From assembly GCA_017621495.1 (NCBI GenBank), contig JAGATB010000010.1, positions 1 to 64,000 on the forward strand: a DNA stretch of 64,000 nt. The letters run 5' to 3'. This DNA comes from Clostridia bacterium. Lineage in GTDB: Bacteria; Bacillota; Clostridia; UMGS1810. Positions 9,514 through 18,359 of the stretch are shown here, piece after piece (the first letter of the stretch is position 1; each line of letters opens with the position of its first letter). Under the pieces are notes generated by a model. It had not been told where the DNA came from, made no database searches, and saw only the letters and a list, made by a program, of their open reading frames with translations. The position numbers and the translations under genes are program-made.

Positions 9514-10857
9514 TTAAATAAAATACAAAAACATAAATGGCCAATCAATGAAGAAATCAACCGTCATACCAAATACGATAAATGCAAATACACACAGCAG
9601 CCTCATGATTTGTATATCCTCATTTTCATAACCGGCACTATTTGAAAAATGCTTAAGAACCCTGTACACAAAAACCAAAAACACCGGCACATAAATCAAA
9701 ATCGTGCCTGCAATACCGAAATTCAGTATAGACTGCAGATAGGAGTTATGACAAGCCGTATAAAATGTGGAAGTATCTATAGTCATAACCGTAACAACAC
9801 TGCCCCCCACGAGCTTACCCCAGATACTCTTTGCAGCAAGGGTCTCACCGGCAGCCTGCCATATAGCATAACGATCCGTGGTGAGTAAATCCCACCTTCC
9901 ACGGGGTATATATGACAGCTTCTCCGTAATACGGATTATAAGCCCCTGTATGGCACCAATCTGCCGCAGCTGCGGCACAGCCAAAATAACGCAAACCGCC
10001 AGCACCAAAGCAAAAAAAGCAAAGGACAATATGAAAATCGATTTTGTCCTGTATTTAAGTATAATCAAAAACATACTCAAAAGTGACAAAATCAAAAGTG
10101 CAGAAAGGCTGGCTGTCTGCAGTATCATAACTGCAAAAAGAGCCGCAAACGCATATCTGAGCCACTTGGGGATACCGCCTGTTATCAATGAAAAGATAAG
10201 GCAAAGACTGTAGAACAGTCCGGCGAAATTGGCATCACTTAACGCACCGAAATTACGGCTTACCTTGTGTGCGCCTGCTCCGCTTACATTGATTTCCTTA
10301 GTAAACTCCGTACTGGTCCACCCATAAATGCCGGAGGCTACACCCCCCAATATAAAAGCAAATATAAACTTGCGAAACAGCTTGGGCTCCTGCAGGATTT
10401 TCATTACTACAAGATAAGCCAATACACAGTCTACTATAACATTTAGTCCTATTCTGATGCTTTCAAATCTTCCCGTTGCAATGATACTGTGAAGTGCAAA
10501 AACAAATATTGCCGGTAAATAAGCAATTCTGAATTTCATATCCGGCATATCCTTTAAAAATCTCAGTACCACCAAATATGAATAAATACGAAACGCCGGG
10601 GTATCTCCCAGCAGCAATCTGTACCTTAAATATATAAATATTGCAAGATACAGATAAAAGTTTTCGTCAAAAAAGCTTATCATAATGCATCCCAGCAATA
10701 AAAGAGATGCCACGGAGGTCAATTGGGGCAAGGGACCCGGAATCAGGGCACAAAAAAATCCAAAAATAAATACACAGTCAAAGAATTTGCGTTTAACCTG
10801 CTTGCGGTCTTGGTCTGAATTGTCCGCAGATATGATGCTTGCTGCTTGTTTTATCAT
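9514..10857 (-). CDS. Wzy-type O-antigen ligase/polymerase family protein
   Basis: 447 residues with about 10-12 hydrophobic segments and one large extracytoplasmic loop after the middle (region with LSYIPRGRWDLLTTDRYAIW), the pattern of the O-antigen ligase/Wzy superfamily. Its likely role is block polymerisation of flipped repeat units on the outer face. GGAGGATAGGGC precedes the ATG. It lies 19 nt downstream of the YdjC-GT4 gene. Together with Wzx and two Wzz-like proteins it marks a Wzy-dependent pathway. Confidence 0.85.
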   Translation of the reverse strand: MIKQAASIISADNSDQDRKQVKRKFFDCVFIFGFFCALIPGPLPQLTSVASLLLLGCIMISFFDENFYLYLAIFIYLRYRLLLGDTPAFRIYSYLVVLRFLKDMPDMKFRIAYLPAIFVFALHSIIATGRFESIRIGLNVIVDCVLAYLVVMKILQEPKLFRKFIFAFILGGVASGIYGWTSTEFTKEINVSGAGAHKVSRNFGALSDANFAGLFYSLCLIFSLITGGIPKWLRYAFAALFAVMILQTASLSALLILSLLSMFLIILKYRTKSIFILSFAFFALVLAVCVILAVPQLRQIGAIQGLIIRITEKLSYIPRGRWDLLTTDRYAIWQAAGETLAAKSIWGKLVGGSVVTVMTIDTSTFYTACHNSYLQSILNFGIAGTILIYVPVFLVFVYRVLKHFSNSAGYENEDIQIMRLLCVFAFIVFGMTVDFFIDWPFMFLYFI

Positions 10858-10876
10858 GCCCTATCCTCCTTACATT

Positions 10877-12841
10877 TTACATTATTTCTTCAATAAGCTC
10901 GTCAAAGAGAGCTATTTGCTTTTCGTTTCCGTAGTCTGTATTTGATATATTGTCTTTAAGGCTATCTAAAATTGCGGGGTTGTTTAACAACTCCTTCAAC
11001 CCCTCATATAATGCCAAATCATCATTATCAAGTACAATGCCGTCTACTCTGTCTCTGATCTGCTCTCTTGCCGAGGTATAGGCGGTAACTACCGGCACCA
11101 ACCCCATAATGAAGCTTTCGGTTATCACCATAGGCTTGCCCTCGTGTCTTGAGGGCAGCAGGAACACATCGCACTTTTTAAGATAAGGTATGGGATTTTC
11201 ACGTACTCCTATAGGATATATATACTCCGAGAGTCCCAACTCTTTAATCATATTCTCCAGAGCTTGCATGTCTCTGCCCTTTCCTATGATGAGCCATCTG
11301 ACATTTGCTAACAGCCCATCATCCTTAAGCTTGGCAAAGGCAGATACAGCTCTATCCAGTCCCTTGTGTTCAAAACTAATCCTTGCTACAGTTACCATGG
11401 TAAGAGTTTTCTCATTACATTCAAATGGCAGTGTCACTTCTTCGTTGCCCTTACTTCTTACATAATTTGAGCTTAGCAAATTGGGTATAAAATACGATTT
11501 ATCGCCGTGCTCCGGGTGCTTTGACACATAGCTTTCGCGGCAATCTTCACTTACGAAAACCAATGCATCTGCTTGGTCCAGGGCTTTTTTATCCACGGAA
11601 AAATCCATACCCGATTTGTCATACTCAAGGTGATGCCAGAGGATTTTCCTGTTTGCCCTGACATATCGCATCACATAATTTAAACACCAGTTAAATTCAT
11701 AAGCTATAGCTACATCATAGCTTTTTGATACTCTGCGTGAATACCTGCACCCCTGCTTTGACATAATCTGAACTGCACGTCTTTTGTTGTGCTTTATTTT
11801 TTTGTAGTACCAATCAAGAACCGATGCCCACAGATATGAAACAGAGGTAACCTTCCTTGCGATATTGATAATACTGAATTTTTGATGCAGTCTTCCCTGT
11901 GGCAGGATATGAATTTCATCTTTTATGCCGCAGCGGTCATCGGTATTTTCCAAAAACATGACATCCACGTCATATTTATCCGTATCAAGTGCATTCAAAA
12001 AATTCACCAGAGATGTCATGGCACCGCCGATATGAACCTGTATGAAGCCTACGAAAAGCTTGAGCTTCTTACCGGACACATCCTCCATATGCAAGTGATT
12101 TTCATTAATCCACTCCTTGGTAACAAAGGGGTGAGGCACGGGCAGTGTATTATCGATAAGTACACCGTCTACATAATCCGGATGGGTCATAAGCTCCAGG
12201 TCATGCTTTATTACATCAGGATTGGAACATGCCATATAGTCCTGCACTGAGCAAAAATACCCTGTGGTTTCTACACGCCGATTATTTACCTTCAAATGCC
12301 TTAATACGAAGTTAAATAATGCTTTATAAACCATAAAGGGCAGCTTAAAGCCCTCGGATGAGACATTTCTGCTTATTCTTACAGAGGTAAAGCCGTACTT
12401 TTGGAGAAGCTTCTTTACCTGTGAGTATACACTCATATAGGAGTGTGTATAGTTGTGAGAATCCGCATGTCTCAGTGTGAAGCCCATGTCAATGAATTTT
12501 TTAATCTGCGCCTCGGTCTCTGCATATATGGCATTTCTTACATTGGAAGGCAGATACAATCTGGCGAAAAACGGGACATGAAAAACCCCTTTGAAGTATC
12601 CCCTATCGTCACACAAATCCGATAAAGCACATTCCCGAGAGAGCGCCTTGCCCTCTGTAAGATTTATATGCAGCCCCACCTTATCAAAGAAGCCTTCTGA
12701 CTTTGCTATCTCTGCCGCTTCGGCGGCAAGGGGCATATTAACCATGATTGTGGTCCTGTTTATGAGACCTTTTCCAAAGCAATCGGCAATTGCACGGTTT
12801 ACACTTTTACTGTATCCGAAATCATCTGCATTGATAATCAC
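10877..12841 (-). CDS. Fusion: YdjC/ChbG-type carbohydrate deacetylase plus GT4 glycosyltransferase
   Basis: 654 residues in one uninterrupted frame. Residues 1 to about 255 are a YdjC/ChbG deacetylase: IINADDFGYSKSVNRAI at the start, GLHINLTEG and HADSHNYTH, which hold the metal-binding Asp and His positions. From about 258 on (KKLKLFVGFIQVHIGGAMTS) it is a GT4 glycosyltransferase with KGLDRAVSAFAKL and LPSRHEGKPMVITESFIMG. The likely roles are to remove an N-acetyl group and transfer a sugar in the same pathway, but the coupling is inferred. The start is GTG (12841) with AAGGGGTGA upstream. It could also reflect two ancestral genes joined by loss of a stop codon. Confidence 0.83.
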   Translation of the reverse strand: MIINADDFGYSKSVNRAIADCFGKGLINRTTIMVNMPLAAEAAEIAKSEGFFDKVGLHINLTEGKALSRECALSDLCDDRGYFKGVFHVPFFARLYLPSNVRNAIYAETEAQIKKFIDMGFTLRHADSHNYTHSYMSVYSQVKKLLQKYGFTSVRISRNVSSEGFKLPFMVYKALFNFVLRHLKVNNRRVETTGYFCSVQDYMACSNPDVIKHDLELMTHPDYVDGVLIDNTLPVPHPFVTKEWINENHLHMEDVSGKKLKLFVGFIQVHIGGAMTSLVNFLNALDTDKYDVDVMFLENTDDRCGIKDEIHILPQGRLHQKFSIINIARKVTSVSYLWASVLDWYYKKIKHNKRRAVQIMSKQGCRYSRRVSKSYDVAIAYEFNWCLNYVMRYVRANRKILWHHLEYDKSGMDFSVDKKALDQADALVFVSEDCRESYVSKHPEHGDKSYFIPNLLSSNYVRSKGNEEVTLPFECNEKTLTMVTVARISFEHKGLDRAVSAFAKLKDDGLLANVRWLIIGKGRDMQALENMIKELGLSEYIYPIGVRENPIPYLKKCDVFLLPSRHEGKPMVITESFIMGLVPVVTAYTSAREQIRDRVDGIVLDNDDLALYEGLKELLNNPAILDSLKDNISNTDYGNEKQIALFDELIEEIM

Positions 12842-12853
12842 ATCGTCACCCCT

Positions 12854-13843
12854 TTATTTTCTGAGAGTAAAAATACCCGATGCCAACACCGCACTGTACG
12901 GAAAAATGCGAAATGCATAATACATCAGTCTGCGCTTTACGGGCATGGTCTTTCCTGTTATCATAATCGAAAAATTATCATCATATATTTTTTTATAAGT
13001 ACCGTTGATGCAGTCAATATCTCTTTCTGCTTTTTTTAGCTGCATCTGCTCGGTATAACGCAATATTATATCCGTACATATTTTCTCATGAGTACGTTTT
13101 ATCTGCATAAGCTCATTTTTATCCTCAAAAAATCTGATTCTGTCCGCATATGCTTCCAGATAATCATATTTATGGGGACTGTCCTTAAGCTTAAGTGCAA
13201 TGTGCTTCATGATACCTGTATCGTGCTGGAAGTAATAGTACAATTTTTCATCGGTAAAGCCTATTTTGTCGGCTTCGTATACAAATCGGTATGTAGTAAA
13301 TTCGTCCTCATTGAGCTTACCTATGGGGAACCGTACAGAACCAATCACAGAAATCCTGTATACCTTGGCACAGCTTTGGGATTTGAGCTTATAGCCCAAA
13401 AGAGCCTCCGATGAGGTAGAAACACTCACACCCTCCGAATCAGAATCGGTAAAATAATCATTTGCGCCCTTTTCATAATCGCATTGAGCTACACCGCAGT
13501 CGTTTTCTTCACAAATTGCCAGCATTTTCTCAGAAAACCGAGGATGTACGAAATCATCCGAATCCAAAAACGTGATGTAATCCGTTGCCTTGGCAATTTC
13601 CATGACATATGAAATACCTGCATTTCTCGCCGAGGACAAGCCACCGTTGGGTTTATGAATTACATGTACACTATCATACTCCTCAGCATAACCGTCACAT
13701 ATCGCCGGGCAATTGTCAGCGGAGCCGTCATCAATCAAAATAAGCTCCACACCCGGATAGGTTTGTGTCAAAACAGAATCCACACACCTCTTCAAATACT
13801 TTTCAACATTGTATACCGGTATTACAAAAAATATTTTTTTCAT
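12854..13843 (-). CDS. GT2-family glycosyltransferase
   Basis: 329 residues with the GT-A signature FFVIPVYNVEKYLKRCVDS, LIDDGSADNCP, NGGLSSARNAG and the metal site FLDSDDFVHP. The C-terminal third is basic and probably amphipathic. It presumably adds a sugar to the lipid-linked repeat unit. Its ATG overlaps the metallophosphoesterase stop codon (TAATG), so translation is coupled, and it lies 12 nt before the deacetylase-GT4 gene. Specificity is unknown. Confidence 0.87.
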   Translation of the reverse strand: MKKIFFVIPVYNVEKYLKRCVDSVLTQTYPGVELILIDDGSADNCPAICDGYAEEYDSVHVIHKPNGGLSSARNAGISYVMEIAKATDYITFLDSDDFVHPRFSEKMLAICEENDCGVAQCDYEKGANDYFTDSDSEGVSVSTSSEALLGYKLKSQSCAKVYRISVIGSVRFPIGKLNEDEFTTYRFVYEADKIGFTDEKLYYYFQHDTGIMKHIALKLKDSPHKYDYLEAYADRIRFFEDKNELMQIKRTHEKICTDIILRYTEQMQLKKAERDIDCINGTYKKIYDDNFSIMITGKTMPVKRRLMYYAFRIFPYSAVLASGIFTLRK

Positions 13844-14712
13844 TATTCAGCCTCCGCTTGCTCCAATGTAATCATAACTACCTCCGGAGGATTAAAAAAC
13901 CGTTTTTTATCGGGATTTTTATCACAGCCTCCGCTTACAATCATTGCAGCGTTTCCTTCTTTAAACATGCCGTAATCGTATTTCGGCAATGTGATTTTGC
14001 CCTCGTCTCCTATAAGACCGCCCACCAAAGGCAGACGGATTATACCGCCGTGCATATGCCCGGACAAAATCAAATCCACATCCGTATCCTTCACTTCCGG
14101 ATACAAATCTGACCTGTGCATAAGCAAGACAGAAAAGATAGGTTCACGGGGCAGCTGGTAGCGGATGTTATCACGCATGGCTTCAAAGTCCTCATCATGA
14201 GGTTCATCTCTTCGTGGGTCTTTGGAGCCGATTAACAAAAATCTGTCATCTCCCCGCTTGATGCATATGCTGTTGTCATCCATAGGTACGATATTTACGC
14301 CCCATAGAGTTCCCATGATTTCGCCGTATGATTCGTTTTGGGTTTCATGATTACCGCTTACGGAATACATGGGGATATTCTTCACGGCTTTGCCGATTTT
14401 CAGAGCTTCCTTCACAGACTTGTGAGGAAGCTGCGCCATATCACCGGTAAAAACAATCATATCCGGCTCTTGACTGCGTATATGCTCTATAATCTGCGAC
14501 GAAAAAGGAGCCTCGTGCAAATCTGAAATCGCCAAAATTTTGTAGCCGTCAAAAGCATCGGGAACGTCAACATCCGTGTATGTATACCGGGTTACACGCA
14601 CTTTTGAGTTAAGGTGCTCATTGACACCACATAAGACGAGAGATAAGGCCGCACACACTGCTGCTGTTTTCAAAACAAATTTAAGTAGTTTCAAGCCTAT
14701 CTCTCCCATCAT
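13843..14712 (-). CDS. Membrane-anchored calcineurin-like metallophosphoesterase
   Basis: 289 residues. A hydrophobic N-terminal helix (about 9-29) is followed by the metallophosphoesterase motifs ISDLHEAPF, FTGDMAQL, SGNHETQ and LSGHMHGG, all intact. The family resembles YkuE-type phosphoesterases, but the substrate cannot be named; a lipid-linked or nucleotide-sugar pyrophosphate is a guess. The start follows directly on the stop of the Wzz-EAL gene and the stop overlaps the GT2 start. Placement between polymerisation control and sugar transfer suggests a role in glycan precursor handling. Confidence 0.85.
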   Translation of the reverse strand: MMGEIGLKLLKFVLKTAAVCAALSLVLCGVNEHLNSKVRVTRYTYTDVDVPDAFDGYKILAISDLHEAPFSSQIIEHIRSQEPDMIVFTGDMAQLPHKSVKEALKIGKAVKNIPMYSVSGNHETQNESYGEIMGTLWGVNIVPMDDNSICIKRGDDRFLLIGSKDPRRDEPHDEDFEAMRDNIRYQLPREPIFSVLLMHRSDLYPEVKDTDVDLILSGHMHGGIIRLPLVGGLIGDEGKITLPKYDYGMFKEGNAAMIVSGGCDKNPDKKRFFNPPEVVMITLEQAEAE

Positions 14713-16908
14713 TTAAACTAACTTTCTCTCGGGCTTACTGTAGTAATAGCCCTGCTTGTAATCAAAGCCCAGATTAGACACTGCATTGTCCTGGGTCTTT
14801 TTCTCTATACCGCAAATACACACTTTGACACTGTTGTCGTGGCATTTTTTCACTATATCGGAGAAATACGACATGGTATTTGCTGTCACATTCATAATAT
14901 CCTCATCGGTAGTTGCATATATATCAGCATTTAAAATATCAAGGCTCATCTTGACAAGCTCCGGTCTGACCCCTTCTACAATTTCCATATCTTCCATTGA
15001 ATTTTCAAATTGGTCTATACATATCACAATGCCCATTTCCTGCAAGAGAACTATATCATCCACATAATCTGCAATATCCTTACCGGAAAGTTCCAGGCAA
15101 ATCTTACCTGCAGGAACACCGTATTTGGTAAGGTTGTCTATAAGTATATCATTCAGACCAAAGTCGATTATCTGTGAATAGGGGCAGTTAATATGCACAA
15201 CCGGCATAGGTTGTTTGTTTTCCTTAAGCTTAGACAAATCCTTGCATACGGCTTCTATTATCCAGCTGTTAAGCTCCTTGAATAATCCGAAATCCGATAT
15301 GGCATCGATTACCTTACCGGGAGAGACCATACCCAGCTGAGGATTTTGCCAACGAATAAACGCTTCTGCGTGATTGGGTGCATAATCCGAATTTGCCACC
15401 ATGGTCTGATATACCATATAGAATTCACTGAAATCATTCATATACTGCTCATACAAAAGCTCATGAAGCTCGTCCATACCTTCGGTATCGATGATTACCT
15501 TTTGGTTATCTTCTTTTTCCGAGGAGTCTTTATCTGCAGTGTTTTTCTTAATAATCTCATATACAAATGCTGCTATAATCGCAAGTCCGAATGTTATAAT
15601 CATCAAAAATGCCGCAATCAACTTTACGGATTTATCGGTTTTTACTTCAGGTAAAATCAAGTACTGCAAATCATCATTTACCTCTGCTGCAAACAATTCA
15701 TCCAGGGTATCGTTTGCAAGCTCACTGTACTCTTTGGACAATGCTGTAATTTCCTTGAGGATTACATCGTTCTTGGCAATAAGGCTCTTTTTTATATCAG
15801 CAGGTACTTCATCCGCAGCAAAGGAATCGATTATGGAATTATAATAATTAATCGTATGCAATGCATCCGTAGAATTACTTGCGTGGTCCACATAATTTAA
15901 GATTATCTCATCATAGGTATTCTGATATTCTTCAAGGTCACGGTCTTCCAATACGTCCTGGTCTTTGTTGTTGGTGGCATCAACGGTGTTTTGCACACGC
16001 TCTGCCTGCAGATAAAGACCGGTTTCTTTATAGGAATCATAGAAGCTTATTATCTCTGATTTATAATTATCGGAGATATATTGATCTACATCCATCTGCT
16101 CACGCAAATCCTTAACCTTTTTCTGGTAGCTTTTAATTACCATTTCCTTGTCCTTGGCAAGGTTGCCTGCACGTACATTGCCGTAGTACTTGGCATACTG
16201 GATATCACGTAAATTTTCATAAAGTGAAGCCAATTCCGCAAAGGTGTATCCTGTATTTACAGAACGATAATCAGGATTGTAACTTGCCATTTCATTGAGA
16301 TATGTAATAGTATCATCTATTCTCTCGCTGATTGTATCGGCAATTACTATATAATCCGCATCCGTCGAAGATAATACCTTAGCAAAATCGATTACTGTTT
16401 CTTTATTGTAGTACTTGGTAAGCAAAAAATCGTCATATGATTTTATGATGCTGTTGAACATCTTAGCACCAAAGGTATCTCCCAGGGAAGCATCGTAGGT
16501 AAATTTCATTTCATACTCTGTAGCAGCGACATCATACTTCTCACCAAGCAATGCTGCCGACTCGGAAATTTCCCGGTCCAGCTCGGTGACAACCTTGTTG
16601 ATGGAAATATTTTGGCGTATTCCCTTGGCACTAATCTCCTTGTCATTGGAGAGCCCCATATCATTTAATGCCGCTTGAATAACAACGGGATTTTGAATTT
16701 CATAGGGGTCAAGCTTGCTTGTACCGTCGGGAGCCAATCCCTCTGCAGCCTGAGAATGATTATATTTAAATCCCAATACGCAGGTATAAGTCTGGGTCAT
16801 ATTTATGACATACGCACCAAGCAATCCGATTGCCAGAGAAAGCGCAGTAAACCGCAGTATATACTTACGTATTATACGTATCATTTCGGATATACTTAAA
16901 AGTCCCAT
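14713..16908 (-). CDS. Wzz-like chain-length protein fused to a degenerate EAL domain
   Basis: 731 residues. A membrane helix (about 16-37), a long extracytoplasmic region rich in predicted helix and coiled coil (about 38-420) and a second membrane helix (about 425-450) give Wzz/polysaccharide co-polymerase topology. A cytoplasmic EAL-like domain follows (about 470-725). It keeps Glu in HAEAFIRW (near 515), Asn in HINCPYS, Glu in CLELSG and Gln in QGYYYSKP. But the DD pair reads DQFENS (near 630) and EGVE reads CGIE (near 698), so hydrolysis is unlikely and ligand binding plausible. I infer c-di-GMP control of chain length or export. AAGGAGAG precedes the ATG, and the gene overlaps the upstream Wzz-like gene by 13 nt. 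Confidence 0.82.
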   Translation of the reverse strand: MGLLSISEMIRIIRKYILRFTALSLAIGLLGAYVINMTQTYTCVLGFKYNHSQAAEGLAPDGTSKLDPYEIQNPVVIQAALNDMGLSNDKEISAKGIRQNISINKVVTELDREISESAALLGEKYDVAATEYEMKFTYDASLGDTFGAKMFNSIIKSYDDFLLTKYYNKETVIDFAKVLSSTDADYIVIADTISERIDDTITYLNEMASYNPDYRSVNTGYTFAELASLYENLRDIQYAKYYGNVRAGNLAKDKEMVIKSYQKKVKDLREQMDVDQYISDNYKSEIISFYDSYKETGLYLQAERVQNTVDATNNKDQDVLEDRDLEEYQNTYDEIILNYVDHASNSTDALHTINYYNSIIDSFAADEVPADIKKSLIAKNDVILKEITALSKEYSELANDTLDELFAAEVNDDLQYLILPEVKTDKSVKLIAAFLMIITFGLAIIAAFVYEIIKKNTADKDSSEKEDNQKVIIDTEGMDELHELLYEQYMNDFSEFYMVYQTMVANSDYAPNHAEAFIRWQNPQLGMVSPGKVIDAISDFGLFKELNSWIIEAVCKDLSKLKENKQPMPVVHINCPYSQIIDFGLNDILIDNLTKYGVPAGKICLELSGKDIADYVDDIVLLQEMGIVICIDQFENSMEDMEIVEGVRPELVKMSLDILNADIYATTDEDIMNVTANTMSYFSDIVKKCHDNSVKVCICGIEKKTQDNAVSNLGFDYKQGYYYSKPERKLV

Positions 16909-18359
16909 GATTTACTCTCCTTCTCTTTTTCTCTCTGTTTAATTAAATCTATTAATTCTTTTTTCTTTTTGATTTTATGTCCGGAGCGCACCGTAGATAA
17001 GAATACAAAGCATACAAACGCAAGTACTGCCCCAAGCATAAATACAATTATCAGCTTAACGGCAAGAGACTTTGACAGCAGTTTTCTATGCTTTACCTTG
17101 GCACTGAGATAGGACTCATTTTCAGTGATATAACACTCATCTACTATCTCACGTGTAAGCTCGGTAAGCTCTGCATAATCATTCCTCAGAGATGCCATGA
17201 GTTTCTCGCACTTAGCTGCAAGACGTGTGTGCTCTTCGGGTGTCTGCACCACATTTGTATAATTATAAAGTTCGTCATTATATTTGGTGATTTTGTTTGT
17301 ATATTGGGCTATGTTCTCATCTGCACCATGCTTATTCACCACCACGGTGTCAAAAGCGGTCTTGGGTCTTGCCTGATACAAACCGTATTTCTCATTCTGA
17401 ACTACGTTAATCAGATTTTCTGTAAATGTCTGATCGTAATTTATCATGGCGTAATTATTAATAGAGGATTTGTCCATATATTGATTGCACTTTAGTGTAT
17501 TGTTCTCAATATTAACCTTCAGCTTATTGGAGGTCTGGGTCAAATCCTTTGTAATTGCAGAGGATTCAATGAAATCCGATATACCGTTCAGGCTGTTTTC
17601 GATAAGAAATCTGTATCTGCCCTCCAAATCGTGCAGGGACAAATCGTGTTTTTTTGAAACAAAATCCGCATTGGTTTTCTTCAAAAATTTAAGATACGCC
17701 ATGATGCTGTCGACCTTAGTCCTGTATATGGATATTTCTTCATTGTAATCATATCCCTGCTGAAGAGAAGTTTGGCTAAGTCTTATAAAGCCTTCACTGC
17801 CGCCCAGCTTACGGGAAATCTGATTGCGGTTTACTTCAACGAGCTTCTTCAAAAAATCAGCACTGTAATCCTTAGTAAAGAACTTTCTTATGATATTCTT
17901 ATTCTTATAATCATGAGGCTGTATAAAGGTAATCTTGTATTCATTTGCAACATAGCTGAAATCATTGCCCTCACTTCTGGCACTTGATACACTGTCTCCG
18001 GCTGAATTTTCAAGATAGCTGTATATGAAAAACTTGTCTTTAATATCCTTTACGGTAAAATTAACATACTTACCCTCGGCTTTCATCATATCCAATGCAG
18101 CCTTGAGGTTTTCATCACTGATAAACTCATGGTAGGTAAACCTGCTGCCGTCGGGATATTTGGACTGAGCAATTTCCGGGTATGTAAGTACTATATCGGC
18201 TCTTGCAGCAGCGTATTCGGTATATGTATATCTGCAAAAATACACAGTAGAAAACAGTATACCAACCACTGTCATAACAGAGACAAGTTTTCTGAATTCA
18301 GTGAGTCTGCCTTTGTAATACGCACTTTTCAGTCGTTTTACCTTTTTTACGGTTTTCAA
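16896..18359 (-). CDS. Second Wzz-like membrane protein
   Basis: 487 residues with one membrane helix near 25-45, a large extracytoplasmic domain and a second helix near 437-460, then a short basic tail. This two-helix topology matches the N-terminal part of the neighbouring Wzz-EAL protein, and both are probably polysaccharide co-polymerases, though this sequence is divergent and a family match is not certain. It starts with TTG, overlapping the sugar-transferase stop (TTGA), with GGAGGTG upstream. The pair may form a hetero-oligomer in which only one partner carries the EAL domain. No kinase motif is seen. Confidence 0.65.
   Translation of the reverse strand: MKTVKKVKRLKSAYYKGRLTEFRKLVSVMTVVGILFSTVYFCRYTYTEYAAARADIVLTYPEIAQSKYPDGSRFTYHEFISDENLKAALDMMKAEGKYVNFTVKDIKDKFFIYSYLENSAGDSVSSARSEGNDFSYVANEYKITFIQPHDYKNKNIIRKFFTKDYSADFLKKLVEVNRNQISRKLGGSEGFIRLSQTSLQQGYDYNEEISIYRTKVDSIMAYLKFLKKTNADFVSKKHDLSLHDLEGRYRFLIENSLNGISDFIESSAITKDLTQTSNKLKVNIENNTLKCNQYMDKSSINNYAMINYDQTFTENLINVVQNEKYGLYQARPKTAFDTVVVNKHGADENIAQYTNKITKYNDELYNYTNVVQTPEEHTRLAAKCEKLMASLRNDYAELTELTREIVDECYITENESYLSAKVKHRKLLSKSLAVKLIIVFMLGAVLAFVCFVFLSTVRSGHKIKKKKELIDLIKQREKEKESKSWDF

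Noticed and set aside
14713..16908. Active c-di-GMP phosphodiesterase in the Wzz-EAL fusion
   Set aside because: The metal-binding DD and EGVE positions are replaced (DQ, CGIE), so catalysis is unlikely.
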